Part shown: positions 52,622-60,383 of the stretch, in pieces
Position numbering within the stretch: the stretch's first letter is position 1
How the letters are laid out: each line of letters opens with the position of its first letter
From: Pedobacter polaris
GTDB lineage: Bacteria; Bacteroidota; Bacteroidia; Sphingobacteriales; Sphingobacteriaceae
NCBI RefSeq assembly: GCF_005116505.1
Contig: NZ_SWBR01000001.1
Location: forward strand, 806,001 to 870,000
Direction: 5' to 3'
Length of the DNA: 64,000 nt
The notes under the pieces: model-generated
Databases searched by the model: none
What the model was told of the DNA's origin: nothing
The model's input: the letters and a program-made list of their open reading frames with translations, nothing else
Program-made: the position numbers and the translations under genes

Positions 52622-53601
52622 TGGCTAAACAACGATATGTAAGGTTTTGGAGTAGAAGATCAATCGTTAGTTTAATAGGTATAGATTATCCAATTCTTGA
52701 AAAATCAGAACATGATAATTTGCCTAAATTTTATCTAGCTGGTTTTCTTGTTCTAGGCATTTTGGCAATAAGTTTTTGTTCTGTATTTTATGCTTTTGAT
52801 TTAATGTTTGATATGTGGCACGCAGAAATTCTGCTTTCCTCATTTTTTTCATTGATGTTTTTTACTATCTACATATTTTTAATTCAAACCTTCTCAAAAG
52901 AAGTGTTTCCTGCAAAATACAGGCTTAAATTTTTCAATTTATCCAATTTGACTAGGTTGGGATTTGTATTAATGATAGGTTTTTTACTTGCGCAACCTAT
53001 AAAAATATTTATGGTTAGGCATCAATTAGATAATGATTTAGAGGGATATAAAGAGCAGTTATATCTAAAGTTTTGCAACGTAAATAAGAATCTTTATTCA
53101 ACGGATCTTAACAAGCTTTTTAATGATAAAAGCAAATACCAAGCAATGCCCCAATCTGAAACTTTAGATGATGAAATTGCTAAGATTGATATAAATATTG
53201 ACGTGATAAACAATCAAATTGATTTGGCTAATAATAAAGCAAAAGCTAGTATTTTAAGTTCTAACTTTTTTATTAAACGCATAGAGCTCGCTAGTAAATA
53301 TTCAAAAACAACCGTTATAGTTATTCTCGTATTAATTCTTTTTCTGACCCCAATTTTTTTAATTTATTCTATTTCTGGAACAAGTAGATATTATGCATTG
53401 AAAAAAGAAAATGACAAAAAATTAGTCGTCAATGAATATTTAAATTTTAAGGCTAAATATACTTCACTATTTGAAAGAAAATATCAGTTATCTAATGTTC
53501 ATTTTCATGAGCCTTTTTTAGATCCCCCCTTTAATACAACTCGTAATCCTCTTCCGGATTATTTATCTCAGGAAGATTTCTTTAAAAATCTAATTGGGTA
53601 A
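52621..53601 (+). CDS. DUF4407-like membrane protein (second copy, paralogue)
   Basis: The 326-residue protein has the same plan as the preceding one: basic start with ARG/aromatic residues ([20 protein letters not shown]), TMs at about 40-60, 70-92, 112-128 and 230-252, a coiled-coil loop between, and then [17 protein letters not shown]. The segments [18 protein letters not shown] and LILFLTPIF align with ISKPVEIRMFKTEID and TIELTPIFF of the first copy, so it is a diverged tandem paralogue. It overlaps the J-protein gene by 1 bp (TAATG). The pair likely forms a hetero-oligomer. Confidence 0.82.
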   Translation: MAKQRYVRFWSRRSIVSLIGIDYPILEKSEHDNLPKFYLAGFLVLGILAISFCSVFYAFDLMFDMWHAEILLSSFFSLMFFTIYIFLIQTFSKEVFPAKYRLKFFNLSNLTRLGFVLMIGFLLAQPIKIFMVRHQLDNDLEGYKEQLYLKFCNVNKNLYSTDLNKLFNDKSKYQAMPQSETLDDEIAKIDINIDVINNQIDLANNKAKASILSSNFFIKRIELASKYSKTTVIVILVLILFLTPIFLIYSISGTSRYYALKKENDKKLVVNEYLNFKAKYTSLFERKYQLSNVHFHEPFLDPPFNTTRNPLPDYLSQEDFFKNLIG

Positions 53602-55583
53602 TGAGCGACTTTAAGAAGGACTATTATAAAATTTTAGGTTTAACTTCATCTGCATCAGTAGATGAAGTTAAGCTTGCCTATAGAAAGCAAGCTAAAAAAT
53701 ATCATCCAGACTTACACCCTGATAATCCGGAGTATGAAGATAAAATTAAAGAAATTAATGAGGCCTATGAGGTTTTGGGCAATAAAGATGAACGTTTTGC
53801 TTATGATCAATACCTGTTAAATAAAAAAGTAAAAGAGGAAACAAAATCACAAGACCCAATTAATAAGAACAAGAGAACTCATACAAAAACCACAACTGTA
53901 ACAGTAGATGAAATAACCTATATAAAAGGAAAAATTTTTATTAAGTACTTTGGTAAACATGATGAACAAGAAGCAGAAAATATTCTGAGAGAAACCTTTT
54001 ATAGAATTACGGTTACTCAAACAGACGCTGTAATTGAAGGCATCTATAATCAAAATTTGACTGAAGAATTTCAAGATATTTTCAATTCAAATAAACCGAT
54101 AACATTAAGGGTAAAACAACCTATTAATTGTAAAGTCACAAATGAGGATAAAAGTATTAGTAATTATAAATTAGAAATATTAAGCCTCACTATCCCTAAT
54201 CCTGAAATTATAGATGTAACTAAACATGAAGGAGAAAGTTTTGGAACAATTACAGGAACTTTTTATGGTTATGTAAAAAAAAGCATTTTACATGAGGAAG
54301 ATTTCGAAGTAACTGAATGTTTTGGCGAGACAGGAAGAACTGAACAGAAAACAGAAAATGGAATAAACTATCAAAGGAAAGAATACTACAATACCGATTG
54401 TAGTAAATACTGGGGAAACTGGATTGCAGAAAATCTAAGACCTACTTCTAGACCAACTGGAAAAACAGAGACGAATGGAAACAGATCAAGACCTGAATAT
54501 TATTACAATGATAATAAAACAACTTATTGGGGCAATTGGAAACAAACTAAAAATGTACCAAGTTCTAGTGGTTGCTTTGGGTCATTTGGAAGTATAATTG
54601 GAATAGGTTTTAGCTTTTTGTTTTTCTTATTCTTATTGCCACAACTAGCATTTTTGCTTCCCTTCATTTTAATACCGTGGTTATTAAACCTATTGCCTAT
54701 TAGATTGGGAAATTGGGTAATAAAAATTGCATCAATACTATTTGGGTTAATCTTTATCCTTGCATTAATTGGTTCAGTTATAACAAAAACTCAAAGGAGA
54801 AATGAACAAGGAAAGGTAAAACCAAAACCAAGTATTGAACATCCTAAATACACTCCAGTTTTAGACACTCTATCTGACAATAAAATTATAGACACTCTTA
54901 TATCCCATCACATGGTTTGGGAAGACTACGGTGGAAAAACTTATGAAGGGGATTTTTCAGTTAGAAAAAGTTCATTCGAGCAAGCTCATTCTTATAAAGA
55001 AAATCTTGATATTTCTTTAGATGGTGAAAACAACTACGATAAAATAGTTTTTTCTTTAAAAGAAAACGATAAAAACAATTTGGATGGATTATACTCTATG
55101 TTCGATTCCGTAAGATTAAGTAATAAACTAAACTCTATGGGCTTTGCAGAAGTAATAGTTTCATTTGTGCAAACCATACCTTATACACTAGTCCTTCCAA
55201 AATCATGTGACGCATCAATTTATCAGGATGAATTTACTGCGAAATACTTATCAACTCCAGATGCTAGATGTGATGGTTTTGAAAGATATGGAATTAATAC
55301 GCCTGTTGAATTTATGGCTAACTTAAATGGCGATTGCGATACTAGAACCTTACTATTATATACCATACTTTCTCACTATGATTATGATGTTGCTTTATTA
55401 AGTAGTGCTCATTATGGGCATTCTACTCTAGGAATAAATTTACCTTATGAAGGGCTAGCGTATGAATATAATAATCAACGATATGTTTTTTGGGAAACAA
55501 CGGCTCAAAATATTAAACCTGGTATTCTATCAAATGAATTTTCTAATACAGACTATTGGCGTATATCTTTAAAATCAAAATAA
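53601..55583 (+). CDS. J-domain / membrane / transglutaminase-like fusion protein
   Basis: The 660-residue protein starts with a J domain (about 6-72, [22 protein letters not shown]...) with HPD at 35-37, as needed to stimulate DnaK. A beta-rich middle (about 100-225) follows, then two copies of an 'EYYN.D...YWGNW' motif (about 265 and 308). A G/F-rich turn leads to two TM clusters (about 328-366 and 372-394). The extracytoplasmic C-terminus (about 410-660) has a transglutaminase-like triad: Cys579 in [11 protein letters not shown], His607 in YGHSTLGI and Glu632 in VFWETT. This would place the J domain inside and the protease-like domain outside. The operon position after two DUF4407 genes, with 1-bp overlap, suggests a shared complex. 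Confidence 0.82.
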   Translation: MSDFKKDYYKILGLTSSASVDEVKLAYRKQAKKYHPDLHPDNPEYEDKIKEINEAYEVLGNKDERFAYDQYLLNKKVKEETKSQDPINKNKRTHTKTTTVTVDEITYIKGKIFIKYFGKHDEQEAENILRETFYRITVTQTDAVIEGIYNQNLTEEFQDIFNSNKPITLRVKQPINCKVTNEDKSISNYKLEILSLTIPNPEIIDVTKHEGESFGTITGTFYGYVKKSILHEEDFEVTECFGETGRTEQKTENGINYQRKEYYNTDCSKYWGNWIAENLRPTSRPTGKTETNGNRSRPEYYYNDNKTTYWGNWKQTKNVPSSSGCFGSFGSIIGIGFSFLFFLFLLPQLAFLLPFILIPWLLNLLPIRLGNWVIKIASILFGLIFILALIGSVITKTQRRNEQGKVKPKPSIEHPKYTPVLDTLSDNKIIDTLISHHMVWEDYGGKTYEGDFSVRKSSFEQAHSYKENLDISLDGENNYDKIVFSLKENDKNNLDGLYSMFDSVRLSNKLNSMGFAEVIVSFVQTIPYTLVLPKSCDASIYQDEFTAKYLSTPDARCDGFERYGINTPVEFMANLNGDCDTRTLLLYTILSHYDYDVALLSSAHYGHSTLGINLPYEGLAYEYNNQRYVFWETTAQNIKPGILSNEFSNTDYWRISLKSK

Positions 55584-55584
55584 T

Positions 55585-56091
55585 ATGAACTCATTAAAAT
55601 TAATTACAATTTCTTGTGCCATTATTACATCATTTACTCTTTTGATGCTCATAAATTACTTTTTAACGAAGAATTTCAAATCAAAACTTAATAATGATGG
55701 TAAGCTTAAAATATCTTTTGCGATATGGTATGCAGCAATGTTCTTGGCTGGTGCAAATATAATTTCTAGCATCATAAGCACAATTTTTGAAGTAATAGAC
55801 AATCTAGTCAAAATCCAGCCTACAAAATTCTACTTTGAGCTAATTAAAGCAATATCATTGGTTATAGGGATTGGCTTCATTTGGTTTATGTTATGGTTTC
55901 TAGTAATAAAATTTTTAAGCAAAATCATACCAATAAAAGCCGATGAAAATGAAGAGATGGAAGAGGATAATTATGGTTACTTCCTAGTAAAGGGGATAAT
56001 GTTAATAGGCTTGATTTTTAGTTTATCTCCTGTGCTTTCTTTGATATTAAGAGCACTTATCCCTAATGTTGAAATTCCTTTTTATCATTAA
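55585..56091 (+). CDS. Four-TM membrane protein, last gene of the DUF4407 operon
   Basis: The 168-residue protein has four hydrophobic helices: about 8-26, 46-66, 90-112 and 134-155. A charged turn ADENEEMEEDNYG precedes the last. It lies 1 bp after the J-transglutaminase gene. No family is recognised and there are no catalytic motifs. By position it is likely an integral subunit or a chaperone for the complex. Confidence 0.68.
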   Translation: MNSLKLITISCAIITSFTLLMLINYFLTKNFKSKLNNDGKLKISFAIWYAAMFLAGANIISSIISTIFEVIDNLVKIQPTKFYFELIKAISLVIGIGFIWFMLWFLVIKFLSKIIPIKADENEEMEEDNYGYFLVKGIMLIGLIFSLSPVLSLILRALIPNVEIPFYH

Positions 56092-56122
56092 TAATAATCT
56101 TCCCATTAACTATTAGAACAAT

Positions 56123-56338
56123 ATGAAATCCCTATTATTTTTCTTGTTTTTCTTAAGCAGCGGCAACTGCAAAGAAACAACCCCAACTACAGTCTACCTA
56201 TGCAATAGTCCCAGTGCCAAAAAATATCATTACAAATCCGATTGTCGTGGATTGAGTAATTGTAGTTATAAAATTGTAAAAACAACTTTAGAAAAAGCCA
56301 ACAAGGATAAAAAGACACTATGCGGTTGGGAAAAATAA
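56123..56338 (+). CDS. Small secreted Cys-motif protein, partner of thermonuclease
   Basis: The 71-residue product has a hydrophobic start (MKSLLFFLFFLSSGNC), a possible lipobox at Cys16, and then VYLCNSPSAKKYHYKSDCRGLSNCSYKI...LCGWE. The 'YH...C..L......I...L..A.....LC..' pattern resembles the Cys/His (Ada-like) modules that end many thermonucleases, such as the KYHRDGCRYLRKS-type tail. Here the module is encoded as a separate gene in front of the nuclease, which it overlaps by 19 bp. It is probably translated with it. Metal or DNA binding is inferred only. Confidence 0.75.
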   Translation: MKSLLFFLFFLSSGNCKETTPTTVYLCNSPSAKKYHYKSDCRGLSNCSYKIVKTTLEKANKDKKTLCGWEK

Positions 56339-56832
56339 TTTTAGTTGTTTTATGCTTTTTCTTTAACCTCTCTTTTGGCCAAAATAAGGTTCATCTATCG
56401 GCACAAGCAAGTTTCAAAAATCACACTTTTGTCGCCAAAGTAATCGGCATTATGGATGGTGATACCATGGAAATTTTATACAAGAACACGCCCATCAAAG
56501 TCCGTTTGGCTCATATCGATTGCCCAGAGAAAAGAGGTAAACAACCATTTGGGGCTAATGCAAAAAAAGCATTGTCAGACTTGTGCTTTGGCCAAAATGT
56601 AACAGTATATGGAGAGAAATACGATCGTTATCGAAGACTAATAGCAGTTGTGGTTAATAACAAAAAGCAAGTCGTTAATCAAGAAATGATTAAACAAGGT
56701 ATGGCTTGGCATTTCAAGAGATATTCTAAAGATATGGCTTATGCTAAGTTAGAAGTAGTTGCAAGGAAAAATAAAGTAGGTCTTTGGCACGACATTAATC
56801 CAATAGCACCTTGGGAATGGAGAAAGTCATAG
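56320..56832 (+). CDS. Exported thermonuclease family protein (SNase-like)
   Basis: The 170-residue nuclease has a signal peptide (MRLGKIILVVLCFFFNLSFG). The OB-fold carries metal ligands near Asp46/Asp48 (IMDGDTM), catalytic Arg62 in VRLAHIDCPE, Glu70 and Arg106 in EKYDRYRR, all with SNase spacing. The end is GLWHDINPIAPWEWRKS. It cuts DNA and RNA in a calcium-dependent way in the family. The gene overlaps the upstream Cys-motif gene by 19 bp and closes the accessory cassette. Secretion suggests nutrient scavenging or degradation of external DNA instead of internal defence. Confidence 0.92.
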   Translation: MRLGKIILVVLCFFFNLSFGQNKVHLSAQASFKNHTFVAKVIGIMDGDTMEILYKNTPIKVRLAHIDCPEKRGKQPFGANAKKALSDLCFGQNVTVYGEKYDRYRRLIAVVVNNKKQVVNQEMIKQGMAWHFKRYSKDMAYAKLEVVARKNKVGLWHDINPIAPWEWRKS

Positions 56833-56935
56833 AGTTTACTGATAGATTTAATACTAATTCCCCTAATGCAATAGTCCCGTCAACCATTTTCTCCATACCC
56901 GAGCTAGAAATTAAACTGTTTTCATTGGGCTTTGG
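56833..56935 (-). pseudogene. Decayed C-terminal fragment of the 57.9-58.4 kb lipoprotein gene
   Basis: The reverse strand reads SLISSSG, then after a one-base shift matches the last 30 codons of the gene at 57856-58377 (GLISSAG..., KSISKYV). The bases TTTACTGATAGATTTAATA (near 56835) and TTTACTGATAGATTTAATA (near 57867) are identical, and the next 70 are about three-quarters identical. No intact upstream part remains. It looks like a remnant of a duplicated copy. Confidence 0.65.
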
Positions 56936-57040
56936 TTTATCACCAAGCCTACCACAATGGATAGTGACATCTCTCTAATAGCTGTATGGAGCCTAATGCC
57001 TCGGATATCAACACAATAGATATTTGAGTATGGTTGCAAC
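56936..57040. other. Short noncoding gap
   Basis: Between the fragment and the lipoprotein gene there is about 100 bp with no gene or clear structure. Confidence 0.4.
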
Positions 57041-57763
57041 CTAATCACAAGCAGTAAACTTAATCATTAAAGTATCACCAGATTTCCATTTTACCCAGCC
57101 CTGTATGGCTTTATAAGCAACTCCATCTGGTAGGCATTCTTTGCTAGACTTAATATTTATCAAATCTCCTTTAACTGCCGTCACTTCAAATACCTGATCT
57201 ATACTCGCAGCTATTGGTTCATGAGCCTTATCTCTCAAAAGATTACAGGCCTTCAGTGTAATGTTATTGTTTTTTAAATAATCAGGCCAGGTAATTAATG
57301 AATAGTTGAGTTCCGCTTTTTTTACTCTTCTTTGTTCCTTATTTACATAGATAATCAGGTAATCCTTATCTGCAATTGTTGTCTCCGCGTCAAAATCAAA
57401 AGAAGCAAAATCATCCTGTGGTGTCACTCGACGGGCTATGGTCTTTTGTGGCATATTGAGTGTAAAATATGTGCCGTCTTCATTTAAAACCATTTCCCCA
57501 AAAACAGCATCATCTTGGTTGTAGATAGTAAATCTGTCGTTAATTTTCATTTGGAAAGAAACGATGCCTTCTCCTCTTATTTTATCTTCGGTGAAAGTAG
57601 AAAGTACATCGTCGCGATACACTAATTCTTCTCCAGGAAGGCATTCCTGCTGCACTTTAGTCGGTAATTCAACATTAGACGAATTATTCGATTCCAATTT
57701 ATGCTGACTACATGCCGTAGTCAGGAATAGTAATGCTATATATGCAGGAACAGCTATCTTCAT
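57041..57763 (-). CDS. Hypothetical lipoprotein, 240 residues
   Basis: A lipobox-like LTTACSQH (Cys18) follows a hydrophobic start (MKIAVPAYIALLFLTTAC). The rest is soluble, mixed alpha/beta, with GEELVYRDDVLSTFTEDKIRGEG, YFTLNMPQKTIARR and paired cysteines (ECLPG, ACNLL, ECLPD, FTACD) that could form disulfides. The repeated ECLP at about 39 and 207 is notable. I do not recognise a family. The gene is followed by the decayed fragment and preceded by another lipoprotein gene on the same strand. Confidence 0.65.
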   Translation of the reverse strand: MKIAVPAYIALLFLTTACSQHKLESNNSSNVELPTKVQQECLPGEELVYRDDVLSTFTEDKIRGEGIVSFQMKINDRFTIYNQDDAVFGEMVLNEDGTYFTLNMPQKTIARRVTPQDDFASFDFDAETTIADKDYLIIYVNKEQRRVKKAELNYSLITWPDYLKNNNITLKACNLLRDKAHEPIAASIDQVFEVTAVKGDLINIKSSKECLPDGVAYKAIQGWVKWKSGDTLMIKFTACD

Positions 57764-57855
57764 AATTCATTTAAAACGTATGTTGTCAGTTTTCTAGCTA
57801 TAACTTATCGATAAAAACAAAAATTACACCAATTTGCTAACCTAGGATAGTTAAA

Positions 57856-58377
57856 TCAAGGCACATATTTACTGATAGATTTAATATTTATTCCCATAAA
57901 GCAATCATCCTGACAACCGTTTTCTATATATCCGGCACTAGAGATTAAACCATTATTTTTAGCCTCGAAGCTAACCTTGGCATTGTCTCTTTTTAACAGT
58001 AGTTCATTTTTGGCTAATTCATATACCTGGTCTAAAGTCAATAATGAAGCACCGCTTTGATGTGTATTGAGGCTACTTTCATCTTCCTGCCATTGTTCCA
58101 AAACAACAACAGTATTGCTATTGTCTTTAAAACCTTTTGAAATAAACGTCCTACCTATAATTTTCCCATTTACAATAGTAAGTGTAGTCTCTGATGAATA
58201 GCCAGTCCATGATCCGGTATTGGTAGTGTAGCTGTAAGAATTGTTCGAAGCATTTTTAAAAGCTGTCCAGACTTTAGCACTTTTTTCAAACTCATTACTA
58301 TATTCTATTTTTTCTTTTTTACATCCCGTAAATGTTGCTACAACTAACAGGAGGAGCAGATAGGCGTTTCTTTTCAT
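57856..58377 (-). CDS. Hypothetical lipoprotein, about 173 residues
   Basis: The start at 58377 (MKRNAYLLLLLVVATFTGCKKEK) gives a lipobox TGC at about residue 19; MLM at 58383 is an alternative. The mature part has NNSYSYTTNTGSWTGYSSETTLTIVNGKIIGRTF, DQVYELAKNELLLKRDN and a C-terminal cysteine pair NGCQDDCFMGINIKSI. The family is unknown. A decayed second copy of its end lies 1 kb away. It is 92 bp upstream of the other lipoprotein gene, so they may be transcribed together. Confidence 0.65.
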   Translation of the reverse strand: MKRNAYLLLLLVVATFTGCKKEKIEYSNEFEKSAKVWTAFKNASNNSYSYTTNTGSWTGYSSETTLTIVNGKIIGRTFISKGFKDNSNTVVVLEQWQEDESSLNTHQSGASLLTLDQVYELAKNELLLKRDNAKVSFEAKNNGLISSAGYIENGCQDDCFMGINIKSISKYVP

Positions 58378-58477
58378 CAGCATTGTTTTATAGGTAAACG
58401 AAGACAGACGTCGATTCGCTACAGTTCAGCTCTTTTTTATTCCGATTGCGCACGGTTACTTGTATGAATCAATCTTA

Positions 58478-58684
58478 TTATTTATCCGTATACTCTAAAA
58501 TATCTGCAGGTTGGCACGCTAATGCTTTACAAATTGAATCTAGCGTAGTAAATCGAATTGCTTTTGCCTTTCCGGTTTTGAGGTTGGAAAGATTGGCCAA
58601 CGTAATTTCTACCTTTTCAGAAAGTTCATTTAATGACATTTTTCGTTTAGCCATCATCACATCTAGGTTTACAATAATTGCCAT
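58478..58684 (-). CDS. Small XRE-family transcriptional regulator
   Basis: The 68-residue HTH protein (MAIIVNLDVMMAKRKMSLNEL) has a Cro/C1-type domain covering almost its whole length: SEKVEITLANLSNLKTGKAKAIRFTTLDSICKALACQPADILEY. The recognition helix NLSNLKTG and the C-terminal 'CQPADILEY' are typical of the YozG-like short regulators that pair with DUF2975 membrane proteins. It lies 2 bp after the DUF2975 gene. Confidence 0.9.
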   Translation of the reverse strand: MAIIVNLDVMMAKRKMSLNELSEKVEITLANLSNLKTGKAKAIRFTTLDSICKALACQPADILEYTDK

Positions 58685-58686
58685 AA

Positions 58687-59238
58687 TTATACTGTTAGTT
58701 CGTGTTCTTCCTGAATTTCTATCCCTCTTTTAAAAATTTGCGCAATTACGAGCAAAACAACGCCCATAAACAACCACACATCTCCTCCCCCCAAGTGTAA
58801 TTGTGCGATATTTGACATTTCTTTACCTTCTATTTCCAGCCCCTCTAGGTATCTTACACCACCTAAAGAGAACAAGCCGATACCCAATGACAAATATGAT
58901 AGATTAAAAATAAAACGCCCCACGCTACTATTGAATGGTTGAACCATGTTTAGCTTTTTATCATGTAGAATAACAACAATGAGATAGAATAACAAGGCCT
59001 TCATTACAGCTACAATACATATACAAGAGATCACTGTTATGAAATGGGCAGTATCGTTTTGGTAAAGACCCGAAAGTTCTGAGCCTAACCAAGAATTTGA
59101 TGTAGATTCATTAACGAACATGATATAACAGGTATTGAAAATAATTCCCCCAGCCTCAATGCATAGCCCAATAAATATAATCCAGGCAATAACATACAAT
59201 ACATTCAAAAGCTGTTTAGTTGTAATTTTAATTTCCAT
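58687..59238 (-). CDS. DUF2975 family membrane protein
   Basis: The 183-residue protein has four TMs (about 11-35, 62-85, 101-120 and 148-165). Hydrophobic stretches include LLNVLYVIAWIIFIGLCIEAGG and the last TM VWLFMGVVLLVIAQIFKRGIEIQEEHEL. It is encoded just before an XRE regulator, the standard DUF2975-XRE pair of Bacteroidota and Firmicutes. The role is unknown; it may control the regulator's activity. The upstream region carries three periodic AT-rich dyads. Confidence 0.88.
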   Translation of the reverse strand: MEIKITTKQLLNVLYVIAWIIFIGLCIEAGGIIFNTCYIMFVNESTSNSWLGSELSGLYQNDTAHFITVISCICIVAVMKALLFYLIVVILHDKKLNMVQPFNSSVGRFIFNLSYLSLGIGLFSLGGVRYLEGLEIEGKEMSNIAQLHLGGGDVWLFMGVVLLVIAQIFKRGIEIQEEHELTV

Positions 59239-59275
59239 AATTTCTTTTGTTTAAATAATGATGATGCAATTATAA

Positions 59276-59328
59276 ATAAATATTTATCGAAAAACAATAA
59301 ATTTATTACATTTAACAATAAATATTTG
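59276..59328. promoter_or_regulatory. Three periodic AT-rich dyads, possible XRE operators
   Basis: ATAAATATTTAT (59276-59287), AATAAATTTATT (59296-59307) and AATAAATATTTG (59317-59328) have centres about 20 and 21 bp apart. The first two are perfect palindromes. They begin 38 bp upstream of the DUF2975 start. AT-richness raises the chance of coincidence. The regular spacing and location are what suggest a real operator array. Confidence 0.45.
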
Positions 59329-59582
59329 TTGAATACTGAATTGAGCCAACTTGTGTTGAGTGAAGTCAAGGAAATCAATAGGTGATTTATTTGGCTAATT
59401 TTAAGGATTCTATTGTTTTATAAGATTCCCCCCCTTTGACTTATAGATCCCTTCAATATCTTATTAAGACTAGATTTGGTGTATCTTGCTTCTTTCTAAA
59501 TGTGGAAATTGCATCAGACTTTTTTTCTGCACTCATCACCCAACAACACACAAATTTTAATTCCTCGTTGTATTTTTTCAGA

Positions 59583-59612
59583 TCAGCAACAGAAATTTAT
59601 TTCTGTTGCTGA
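59583..59612. promoter_or_regulatory. Perfect 13-bp inverted repeat upstream of the sigma gene
   Basis: TCAGCAACAGAAA (59583-59595) and TTTCTGTTGCTGA (59600-59612) are exact reverse complements with a 4-base loop. There is no T-run on either side, so it is not a standard terminator. It lies 121 bp before the sigma start at 59733. Confidence 0.45.
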
Positions 59613-59732
59613 CTACCTATGATCGACAGCTCATCAAGCATATTGTTAATACCTATTAGTTTGATAGTAAAACGTTTTAGAAAGATTTGTATAGCTTGTT
59701 TATTTATTTATATTTGCTTAACACTAACCAAT

Positions 59733-60305
59733 ATGAGCACTGTTCACCACCATTCTGATGAGGAATTGTTTGCCCTTTTGCAAAAGGACAGCCATGTTGC
59801 ATATAAGGAAATTTATCAAAGGTATAGCCGCTTATTATATTTACACGCTTATAAAAAATTGGGCGAAAGAGAACTTGCTAGAGATTTTACACAAGATTTG
59901 TTAACAACCCTTTGGGTAAAACGTAGCGAAACAACAATTAAGACGGTGCTCTCTTCCTACTTGTATACTGCTATGCGTAATCGTGTACTTGATTATTTTG
60001 CCCACAAAAATCTGCAATCCAATTATATCTCGTTTGTTGAAAATTATACCTTTCATGAGAATGATGTTACTGATCATCTTATAAGGCAAAAACAATTGAT
60101 GCAGATGATAGAGGATGAAATTGCCGCACTTCCAAGAAAAATGCGTGAGGTTTTTAAAATGAGTAGAATGCAACATCTTACGCATCGGGAAATTGCAGTA
60201 AAGCTTGCTATTTCCGAACAAACCGTGCGGAAACAAATCCAAAATGCCCTGAAAATTATGCGTCCTAAACTGAGGATTTTACTCGCATTTTATTTTTTAA
60301 CCTAA
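59733..60305 (+). CDS. ECF RNA polymerase sigma factor (FecI/RpoE-like)
   Basis: The start at 59733 (MSTVHHHSDEELFALLQKDS) gives 190 residues, the normal length for Bacteroidota ECF sigma factors. The frame is open to 59619 but starts with a hydrophobic stretch unlike a sigma factor. Region 2 has AYKEIYQRYSRLLYLHAYKK, DFTQDLLTTLW and YLYTAMRNRVLDYFAHK; region 4 has LPRKMREVFKMSRMQHLTHREIAVKLAISEQTVRKQIQNAL. It is followed at 78 bp by its FecR anti-sigma and then a SusC with STN domain, the full cell-surface signalling set. Confidence 0.93.
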   Translation: MSTVHHHSDEELFALLQKDSHVAYKEIYQRYSRLLYLHAYKKLGERELARDFTQDLLTTLWVKRSETTIKTVLSSYLYTAMRNRVLDYFAHKNLQSNYISFVENYTFHENDVTDHLIRQKQLMQMIEDEIAALPRKMREVFKMSRMQHLTHREIAVKLAISEQTVRKQIQNALKIMRPKLRILLAFYFLT

Positions 60306-60383
60306 AAGCTAAAATTTTTCTACCCTATACCTTTAAGTTGTTCGTCTATAGTTTGATGAGGATAATTAACCATCCTTTAAAAC

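Larger units (their letters stand above)
59239..59732. other. Divergent region between DUF2975/XRE and the sigma-factor gene
   Basis: About 490 bases. The left part contains three AT-rich dyads close to the DUF2975 start (listed separately); a perfect 13-bp inverted repeat lies at 59583-59612. The frame upstream of the sigma factor (59619-59732) reads hydrophobic residues that are not part of a sigma factor. I see no extra gene. Confidence 0.5.

Noticed and set aside
59619..59732. Upstream extension of the sigma-factor frame
   Set aside because: It reads a hydrophobic stretch not found in ECF sigma factors. The ATG at 59733 gives the standard start.
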